Below, piece after piece: positions 33,658-40,094 of a stretch of 44,368 bases of DNA. The notes under the pieces are model-generated. The model had not been told where the DNA came from and did no database searches. It saw nothing but the letters and a program-made list of their open reading frames with translations. The stretch is taken from NCBI GenBank assembly GCA_900110005.1, contig FOCC01000014.1, forward strand, positions 1 to 44,368. Reading direction: 5' to 3'. Source of the DNA: Ligilactobacillus sp. WC1T17 (lineage in GTDB: Bacteria; Bacillota; Bacilli; Lactobacillales; Lactobacillaceae). A program made the translations under genes and the position numbers. Numbering within the stretch: position 1 is the first letter of the stretch; the number at the start of each line of letters is the position of its first letter.

Positions 33658-36039
33658 TCATTTAACTACAATACGATAAAGCTGCTTTGCTGCTTTTTTA
33701 ACAATAATTAAAGCCTTACCATTAAAGAGTTTGACTTGTTTTAGACTATATGGGCTAATATCAGCTGGGTCGCCATTTCCTATACCAACTATTTTCCCAC
33801 CGTATATTTCAAATGAAATCTCTCTATTTTCACAAGGCACTGCCACTCCAGCTTGATCTAAAGCCTGGACTGCAACTAAGTCATAGACTTGGCCCTCATA
33901 TATCGTGTTCAGTTCCAAACTAGCTGTTTTGCCAGCAGTCTGTTTCACATCAGCCGCCGTTTCTTTGCCAAAAGAATCGTAGGCTTTAACTTCTAAAGTA
34001 CCTTTTGCATATTCTACATCCCAATCAGCCGTGCAGTCGCTTAATACCTTTTTGCCTAAGCTTTGGCCGTTTAAGAAGAGTTCTGCACTAGCTTGATTAG
34101 AGAAAGCACGCACTTTGGTCTTGCCGTCTTCAATTTCCAAACCTTCAGCATTCCAGTGAGGCATCAGGTGGACAAAGGCATCCTTCGTCCAGTGGGCCTT
34201 ATAGTAGTAGTAATAGTCCTTAGGAAAGCCGCACAAGTCGACAATTCCGAATTGTGAACTAATCCCCGGCCAGGAGAACGGTGAAGGTTCGCCAAAGTAA
34301 TCAAATCCGGTCCACAAGAAGACTCCGCCCATGTATTTGTGGCTGTCAAGATAGGCTAAAACCTGTTCTGGCCGCGCTGTGCCGCCTACCCCTGGGTCAC
34401 CCGGATTTCTCTTGCCGGGAAGAACCATGGAATACATTGAACCAAAATTGTTACATTGGCACTTATCACCGTCATCCTTATAAATTCCTCGCGTTGAAAA
34501 GTATGAAGCATTTTCAGTACTCATCATTGGAAGATCAGGGTGGCTTTCTTTAATCAAGTCGGCACCAGACCCCATAACGCCGGCTTCAGGGTAGTTAATC
34601 CCTAAGATATCAAAATTCTTAAGGTAATCGTCATCCACGAAACCTTCTGGACTGAGCAATTCAGCTGAAATAATCAAGTGTTCAAAGTCGTTTTTCTTAA
34701 CAACTTTGGCCAATTCAGCCATTGTACGCTTGCCAAAATCAGTGTTGCCGGTTAATTCTTCGTTACCCAATGACCAAAAGGCAATCGAAGCATTCATCCT
34801 CGTCTTTTTAACCATCTTTTCCAAATCATTCAAGCGCCAAGGTGTAGCTTCGGGCAGGCGATTTTCATTAATAACAATAACACCTAAACGGTCGCAGGCA
34901 TCCAAGAGTTCCTTGGCAGCAAAATTGTGGGAAGACCTCCAGGCATTAACCCCCATCTGCTTCATCATCTTGACCTTGAAGTCTAAAATATCTTGGTTTA
35001 AGGCTACCCCTACGCCAGCAAAGTCTTGATGTTCGCAGATTCCATGAAGTTCATAGGCTTTACCGTTCAAATAAAAGCCGGTTTGGTCATACTTGAAGGT
35101 CCGAATCCCAAAGCTCTTTTCCAGCTTATCTTCATTTGTTTCAAGTTTTGCGGTATAAAGCTTGGGATTTTCTGGAGACCATAATTCTGGATTTTCAACT
35201 TCCAAGTCTTCTTGGTAAAAAGTCTTGCCTAAAGCGGGCACATCTAAGCTGATGGTCTTTTTAATTCCAGCAACCTGATACGTTACTTCTGCTTTTTTAG
35301 CTGCAAAAGTTTCATTTTCCAGCGTGAATTCCAAACCTAAGCTAGCCTGGCCATCTTTTGCACCCTTAGTGTAAACATAGAGATCATCTTCATTAAAGTG
35401 GACCTTAGGCAAAACTTTAAGTGAAACATTCTTGTAAATACCGGCACCATCGTACCACCAGCCTTCAGAGCCGCGAGTTGTATCGGCCTTAACCAAAAGC
35501 GTATTTTCCTGGTCGCCGAAATAAACCAGGCCCGAAACATCAAATTCGAATTCAGTGTAGCCGCTGTTATTGTGGCCTAGATATGCCCCGTTCAGCCAAA
35601 CATCGGCCATCCGCGAAACCCCTTCAAAATCCAAGACTAATTTCTTATCCTTAAAATCTTCACTAAGTCCAAAACGCTTGCGGTAATAGCCTACATCGTC
35701 AGGTTTTGATCCTTCCATCAAATTTTGCGGGTTGTTTTCGTAAGGAATTTCTACTTTCCAGTCATGGGGCAAGTCGATTTTTCGCCAAGAATTGTCCAGA
35801 CTGCTTTCAAGATCAGTGTTGCATAAATTGCGTAAGCCGACCTCTTCATCGCCTTGAGCAATTAATTTTAAAAAATGAACTCCGCCCGGGCTGACTTCTA
35901 GGCGGCTTTGCTTTTCAGCTGGAAGGGCAGCGGTTAAGCCCCCGAAAGCATAGGCTTTTTTAGCAATTTCATGCGGCGGAAGTTTTAATTCTCCCAAATG
36001 AAAAAGCCAATTATGATTTAAATTGATTTTTGTTCGCAT
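33658..36039 (-). CDS. GH2 glycosidase (beta-galactosidase-like) with DUF4982-type C-terminus
   Basis: The 793-residue protein has the GH2 jelly-roll domain (1-210; D-L-P-H-D-W, F-E-G-V-S-R-M-A-D-V-W-L-N-G), an immunoglobulin-like domain (215-315), the TIM barrel (318-610) and two C-terminal beta domains (about 620-690 and 700-793), the DUF4982/Big-like pair found in many gut and plant-associated GH2 enzymes. Acid/base is E427 in W-S-L-G-N-E, the nucleophile E509 in M-S-T-E-N. The sugar is likely beta-galactose or beta-glucuronic acid; the NxK motif of glucuronidases is not evident. No signal peptide. It diverges from an AraC gene and no terminator separates it from the MFS operon downstream, so one long transcript is possible. 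Confidence 0.88.
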   Translation of the reverse strand: MRTKINLNHNWLFHLGELKLPPHEIAKKAYAFGGLTAALPAEKQSRLEVSPGGVHFLKLIAQGDEEVGLRNLCNTDLESSLDNSWRKIDLPHDWKVEIPYENNPQNLMEGSKPDDVGYYRKRFGLSEDFKDKKLVLDFEGVSRMADVWLNGAYLGHNNSGYTEFEFDVSGLVYFGDQENTLLVKADTTRGSEGWWYDGAGIYKNVSLKVLPKVHFNEDDLYVYTKGAKDGQASLGLEFTLENETFAAKKAEVTYQVAGIKKTISLDVPALGKTFYQEDLEVENPELWSPENPKLYTAKLETNEDKLEKSFGIRTFKYDQTGFYLNGKAYELHGICEHQDFAGVGVALNQDILDFKVKMMKQMGVNAWRSSHNFAAKELLDACDRLGVIVINENRLPEATPWRLNDLEKMVKKTRMNASIAFWSLGNEELTGNTDFGKRTMAELAKVVKKNDFEHLIISAELLSPEGFVDDDYLKNFDILGINYPEAGVMGSGADLIKESHPDLPMMSTENASYFSTRGIYKDDGDKCQCNNFGSMYSMVLPGKRNPGDPGVGGTARPEQVLAYLDSHKYMGGVFLWTGFDYFGEPSPFSWPGISSQFGIVDLCGFPKDYYYYYKAHWTKDAFVHLMPHWNAEGLEIEDGKTKVRAFSNQASAELFLNGQSLGKKVLSDCTADWDVEYAKGTLEVKAYDSFGKETAADVKQTAGKTASLELNTIYEGQVYDLVAVQALDQAGVAVPCENREISFEIYGGKIVGIGNGDPADISPYSLKQVKLFNGKALIIVKKAAKQLYRIVVK

Positions 36040-36064
36040 TGTTTTTTCCTCTCAATTCATCTTA

Positions 36065-36107
36065 TATTTACATTTATATAATATAAAATTTCAAATTGTG
36101 CTATAAT
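36065..36107. promoter_or_regulatory. Divergent promoter region between GH2 and araC
   Basis: For araC (+) TATAAT is at 36102-36107; for GH2 (-) TATTAT is at 36078-36083, followed by TATAAATGTAAATA (36065-36078), close to the box after the MFS and GH3 -10s. CAAATTGTGCTATAAT (36092-36107) recurs, with one extra T and a changed end, on the minus strand at 38201-38218 between the second araC and GH3. Confidence 0.5.
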
Positions 36108-36167
36108 GCAATTTAGCGACTAGCATTAGAGAAAGCGGTGTCAAAAATCGACTAAGGAGTTTTGCAG

Positions 36168-37154
36168 ATGAATTCATATCTTGAGAATAATTTTAAAAAA
36201 TTAGAAATTAAAACAGCCGGCAGCGATTATCCCAGCATCCAAAATAACGCTGATATCGCTATGTTTATGAAAAAATCATTCAATGGTGAAATTCTTTACA
36301 CAAATATACAAAATGAAAGAATTAAATATTTTGTCGGTGCCAATAATAATCAGCCGCATCAAAATACAGCTTTTGAACTTTTTTATGTTATACAAGGCAC
36401 CATGATAAAAATTATTGAAAACAAAAAATACATCTTCCACGCAGGTGAAGGATGTATTATTAACCGTCGCATCACACACAGTGATACGGTTCAAAATGGT
36501 TTTGTAATGATTCTAAATTTTACAGAAGCTTTATTTAAACAAATTACCCGTGATTTAACTGAAGATACCTTGTCAGGTCCTATCTTTACCTTTTTGCGCA
36601 ATAGCTGCACTGATACTGGTGCTTGGAAAAAAATTTTCTTAGCATTTCACCCTACGCTCCCAATTATCGATTCTCGCTTTAAAACTATTTTAGACTCTTT
36701 GCAAATTGAATTGGCTAGCACCAACCTTGGGGCTGCCTACTTTAGACAAGGCCTTTTATTACGCCTTTTGGCTATCTTAGAAAATCATCATGCCTTTAAG
36801 TTAAAGCAAGTCTATATCAATTCTAACAAAGAAAATTATCTGATTAATCAGATGCTTTCCTTTATTGAAAAAAACTATGGGGCTATTTCCCGCAAAGAAG
36901 TCAGTGCTTTTTTGCATTATAATGACGAATACTTAAATCGCCTTTTAAAAAAGCATTGCGGTAAAACAATTAATGCATATGCCAGAGAAATCCGCCTTGA
37001 TCGTGCTAAAGAATTGCTGCTGACAACCAAGCTTTCTATCGCTGAAATTGCCCAATTATTGCATTTTTCCTCTGAAAATTATTTCTATCATTTCTTTGCT
37101 AAAGAAGCACATTGTTCTCCCAATCAGTTTCGCCAAAAGTATCCTAAAGATTAG
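36168..37154 (+). CDS. AraC family regulator (cupin sensor), linked to GH2
   Basis: The protein of about 328 residues has an N-terminal cupin-like sensor (H-Q-N-T-A-F-E-L-F-Y-V-I-Q-G-T-M; H-A-G-E-G-C-I-I-N-R-R-I-T-H-S-D) and a C-terminal double helix-turn-helix (about 235-325) with I-A-E-I-A-Q-L-L-H-F-S-S-E-N-Y-F-Y-H-F-F and the family end C-S-P-N-Q-F-R. It probably senses a sugar released by the locus enzymes and activates the GH2/MFS side. ATG 36168 is chosen over TTG 36162 as AAGGAG (36154-36159) is 8 bases away. It converges with the second araC gene; their 3' ends overlap by 11 bases. Confidence 0.9.
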   Translation: MNSYLENNFKKLEIKTAGSDYPSIQNNADIAMFMKKSFNGEILYTNIQNERIKYFVGANNNQPHQNTAFELFYVIQGTMIKIIENKKYIFHAGEGCIINRRITHSDTVQNGFVMILNFTEALFKQITRDLTEDTLSGPIFTFLRNSCTDTGAWKKIFLAFHPTLPIIDSRFKTILDSLQIELASTNLGAAYFRQGLLLRLLAILENHHAFKLKQVYINSNKENYLINQMLSFIEKNYGAISRKEVSAFLHYNDEYLNRLLKKHCGKTINAYAREIRLDRAKELLLTTKLSIAEIAQLLHFSSENYFYHFFAKEAHCSPNQFRQKYPKD

Positions 37155-38148
37155 CCATCTTTTGGCGGTATATTTTGGGTGAACAGCCTAAAACTTTTTT
37201 GAAAACTTTGTAGAAATAAGATGGATTTTCATAACCAACTTTAGCTGCAATTTTTTCAATCGCTACCGTGGTATTAACCAAACATTCAGCCGCCACATTG
37301 ACCCTTTGCAAATGCACCAGCTTAATGAAAGTTAAGCCGGTGTTTTTTTTCAGCGAATTTGACAGGTAGTTGGGATTGAAGCCGAAGTGTTTAGCCATCT
37401 CATCTAAGGTAATATTTTGGTAGTTCTTTTCTATATATAAAAGCAACCCCAAGATATCCACCCCGTTATTGATATTGCCTGACTTAACCTTAAAGTCTTC
37501 TTTGTAAGCCTGCCGAATAAGGCGCGAAAAAAGACTTAACAAATCAAAACGAATAATTTGATTAGCTTGAACTTCATTTTTATAGTACTCATCGATAATA
37601 TCATAGACTATTTGGATGATTTTATGATTATGATTAACAGAAAAAAGACAATATTTGCTGCCTAACTCCCTGCTGTCGCTCAAAAGAGCAAAAAGCATGC
37701 TGGAAATTGACTGGCTGGTTCCTGTATGCAACATGAAATTTAAATCGTTCAATGAAAATGCGGTTTTTTTCAAAGCAATATTGACCACAATCGCACCCGC
37801 CACCGTTTCTTTAACACGGTGTACGACCCCATTACCAATTAAAATAATATTTTCTTGGGAAATCTCAACTTCTTTACCATCAATAATAACCGTACAAGAT
37901 CCTAAAAGTGGAATGATCATTTCCGCATAGTTATGCTGATGATAAGGAATAAAAGAGTTATTGGGCTGAATTGACAATGAAATAGACTGGGGTGTGACTT
38001 CCAAGCTATCATTTAAGGTTGAATAAAATTTATATACGGGCTGATCTTCTATATAGCCGAACAGATCCGCATTGAAAGTATTTTTTAGTTTTGACCAGTC
38101 TTTAGGATCACTATTTTTGCGTAATATTTCAAGTATTTCTGGATTCAT
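37144..38148 (-). CDS. AraC family regulator (cupin sensor), divergent from GH3
   Basis: The 334-residue protein has a cupin sensor (Y-H-Q-H-N-Y-A-E-M-I-I-P-L-L-G; I-G-N-G-V-V-H-R-V) and a C-terminal AraC domain (about 235-330; L-D-E-M-A-K-H-F-G-F-N-P-N-Y-L-S and I-E-K-I-A-A-K-V-G-Y-E-N-P-S-Y-F-Y-K-V-F). R-V-N-V-A-A-E-C-L replaces the more usual R...A..LL. It diverges from GH3 with only 123 bases between, which contain the 16-bp element shared with the MFS promoter, making this protein the best candidate to bind it. AGAGGT lies 6 bases before ATG 38148. Confidence 0.9.
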   Translation of the reverse strand: MNPEILEILRKNSDPKDWSKLKNTFNADLFGYIEDQPVYKFYSTLNDSLEVTPQSISLSIQPNNSFIPYHQHNYAEMIIPLLGSCTVIIDGKEVEISQENIILIGNGVVHRVKETVAGAIVVNIALKKTAFSLNDLNFMLHTGTSQSISSMLFALLSDSRELGSKYCLFSVNHNHKIIQIVYDIIDEYYKNEVQANQIIRFDLLSLFSRLIRQAYKEDFKVKSGNINNGVDILGLLLYIEKNYQNITLDEMAKHFGFNPNYLSNSLKKNTGLTFIKLVHLQRVNVAAECLVNTTVAIEKIAAKVGYENPSYFYKVFKKVLGCSPKIYRQKMANL

Positions 38149-38167
38149 TTTATTACCTCTTTTTTAA

Positions 38168-38183
38168 ATCTGTGAAATGAACA
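38168..38183 (+). promoter_or_regulatory. Putative AraC activator site upstream of GH3
   Basis: ATCTGTGAAATGAACA, identical to the minus-strand copy at 33638-33653; 60 bases from its start to the GH3 -10. A second ATCTGT follows 24 bases downstream (38192-38197). AraC proteins usually bind two direct half sites upstream of the -35. Confidence 0.65.
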
Positions 38184-38227
38184 CATTTTTTATCTGTTTT
38201 AAATATAGCACAAATTTGGGAAATTGC

Positions 38228-38246
38228 TATAATGAAAACGTAAACA
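38228..38246 (+). promoter_or_regulatory. GH3 -10 box fused to a full cre site
   Basis: TATAAT (38228-38233) runs into TGAAAACGTAAACA (38233-38246), which fits all fixed positions of the cre consensus TGNAARCGNWWNCA. The -35 region is poor (ATAGCA), consistent with activator dependence. Confidence 0.75.
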
Positions 38247-38271
38247 AATTATTTGGAGGTTTTTAAATACT

Positions 38272-39975
38272 ATGGTTGATTTAAAGAAAAAACCTTACTT
38301 CTTAAATGATGAACAGGTTAAATACGTTGAAAATAAAGTAAAAGAAATGTCCACTGAAGATAAAATCGGACAATTATTCTTCGTTATCGGACAAGACGAA
38401 GACCAGGTAAACTTAAAGGAATTTGCTCAAAAATACCGTCCTGGCGGTATCATGTACCGTCCAGATGCTGCCCAAAAGATTAAGCGCGAAATTTCAGAAA
38501 TCCAAGCAAACAGCGAAATCCCAGCCTTTGTTGCAGCTAACCTTGAAGCCGGCGGCAATGGAATTATCTTTGAAGGTACCCGCTTAGGAACACCAATGGA
38601 AATGGCTGCTTCAAATGACATCAAGTCAGCCTACGAATTAGGGAACGTTGCCGGTTACGAAGCCAACCAAGTCGGCGCAAACATGTCATTTGCCCCAATC
38701 GTTGACATCGACAACAACTTCAAGAACCCCATCATGAACGTTCGGACTTTCGGGTCTGACAAAGACAAGGTCTTGAAAATGTCACAAGCACAAGCTAAAG
38801 GTTTAGCAAAAAACCACGTGATTCCGGTTATCAAGCACTACCCTGGCGACGGGGTCGATGACCGTGATCAGCACTTATTATCCTCCGTCAACTCCCTTTC
38901 AGCTGACGAATGGATGGAATCATACGGACAAATCTACCGTCAATTAATCGAAGACGGTATTCCATCAGTTATGATTGCCCACATCATGCAGCCAGCTTGG
39001 GAACGCCGCTTATCCCCTGGTATCGCCGACAAGGACTTACGCCCTGCCTCATCATCCAAGCTTTTGATTGACGGCCTCTTGCGTGACGTCTTGAACTTCA
39101 ACGGTTTGGCTATCACAGATGCTACTCCAATGATTGGTTACAACGCAGCCCTGCCTCGTGAAGAACTCCTGCCAGCTACTATCAATGCCGGTATCGACAT
39201 GATTTTATTCAACAAAAACATCGACGAAGACTACGAATTCATCCGCAAGGCTGTCGCTAACGGCACTATTTCTGCCGCACGCTTGGACGAAGCCGTAACC
39301 CGGATTTTAGGAACTAAATTAGCCCAAGGTGTCATGGACACAAACGAAAACTTATTAAACGGCGTCCCTGAGGTCCTTGATTTGAAGAGTGCAGAACACG
39401 AAGCCATTGCCGACCAAATCGCAAAGAAGGCCGTAACTTTGGTTAAGGACCGCGACAAGCTCCTTCCTATCACTCCTGAAAAGTACCCCCGTGTCCGCCT
39501 CTATGTTTTAGGCGACTCAGACGACGGCGGTTTCAAGGAAGGCGGACAGGTTGCCGGCGAATTCAAGCAGCGTCTTGAAGCTGAAGGATTTGAAGTTAAT
39601 GTCTTTGACAAGAAGCGTTTAGACTTCCACGAAGTCTTTGAAGAAGGTGTCGCAGACGTCAAAGACAAATTTGACCTGGCCTTATACGTTGCCAACGTTG
39701 AAACTGCAAGCAACCAGACTACTACCCGGCTTGACTGGATTCACTTGATGGCAGCCGATGCCCCTTGGTTCATGAAGTCAATTCCGACAGTCTTTGTTTC
39801 AACTGCCAACCCATACCACCTCTACGACATTCCTAATGTTTCAACATTCATCAATGCCTACACTGGTAACCGGGCAAGCATCGATGCCGTGATGCGCAAG
39901 GTAACCGGCAAAGAAGACTTCGAAGGGGTAAGCCCTGTCGACCCATTCTGTGGCCGCTTCGAAACCCGCTTGTAA
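38272..39975 (+). CDS. GH3 glycosidase with a NagZ-type Asp-His dyad
   Basis: The 567-residue protein has a TIM barrel (1-345) and an alpha/beta sandwich domain (360-567). K-H-Y-P-G-D-G-V-D-D-R-D-Q-H contains the D199-x-H201 dyad that serves as acid/base in the NagZ branch of GH3. The nucleophile is D283 in A-I-T-D-A. The dyad places it with beta-N-acetylhexosaminidases, which may also act by phosphorolysis in some members; no signal peptide or lipobox is present. Substrate in this locus is uncertain. TTGGAGG lies 13 to 7 bases before ATG 38272. Codon choice (AAC, ATC, GAC, TTC) suggests strong expression. A terminator follows, so it is monocistronic. Confidence 0.88.
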   Translation: MVDLKKKPYFLNDEQVKYVENKVKEMSTEDKIGQLFFVIGQDEDQVNLKEFAQKYRPGGIMYRPDAAQKIKREISEIQANSEIPAFVAANLEAGGNGIIFEGTRLGTPMEMAASNDIKSAYELGNVAGYEANQVGANMSFAPIVDIDNNFKNPIMNVRTFGSDKDKVLKMSQAQAKGLAKNHVIPVIKHYPGDGVDDRDQHLLSSVNSLSADEWMESYGQIYRQLIEDGIPSVMIAHIMQPAWERRLSPGIADKDLRPASSSKLLIDGLLRDVLNFNGLAITDATPMIGYNAALPREELLPATINAGIDMILFNKNIDEDYEFIRKAVANGTISAARLDEAVTRILGTKLAQGVMDTNENLLNGVPEVLDLKSAEHEAIADQIAKKAVTLVKDRDKLLPITPEKYPRVRLYVLGDSDDGGFKEGGQVAGEFKQRLEAEGFEVNVFDKKRLDFHEVFEEGVADVKDKFDLALYVANVETASNQTTTRLDWIHLMAADAPWFMKSIPTVFVSTANPYHLYDIPNVSTFINAYTGNRASIDAVMRKVTGKEDFEGVSPVDPFCGRFETRL

Positions 39976-39980
39976 AAAGC

Positions 39981-40012
39981 AGCCTAGGTCGAAAAATCCT
40001 AGGCTCTTTTTA
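39981..40012 (+). terminator. GH3 terminator
   Basis: AGCCTAGG and CCTAGGCT pair perfectly around 9 nt, followed by a T-rich run. Confidence 0.88.
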
Positions 40013-40034
40013 TGAGAAAGTCGATTTCTCAACG

Positions 40035-40061
40035 TGAAAACGCTTCATTAAATGATAAAAT
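40035..40061 (+). promoter_or_regulatory. Rhamnosidase promoter with cre-like site
   Basis: TGAAAACGCTTCA (40035-40047) resembles cre with a shortened end and lies just upstream of TAAAAT (40056-40061), where it would overlap the -35. A small inverted repeat GAGAAA/TTTCTC (40014-40030) precedes it. The ribosome site TTGGAGG is 6-12 bases before the ATG. Confidence 0.5.
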
Positions 40062-40094
40062 TTAAATGAAGATAAAAATATTGGAGGAACAATA

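Noticed and set aside
36276-36494. Minus-strand frame inside the first araC gene
   Set aside because: Shadow without ribosome site; the plus-strand AraC protein is complete.
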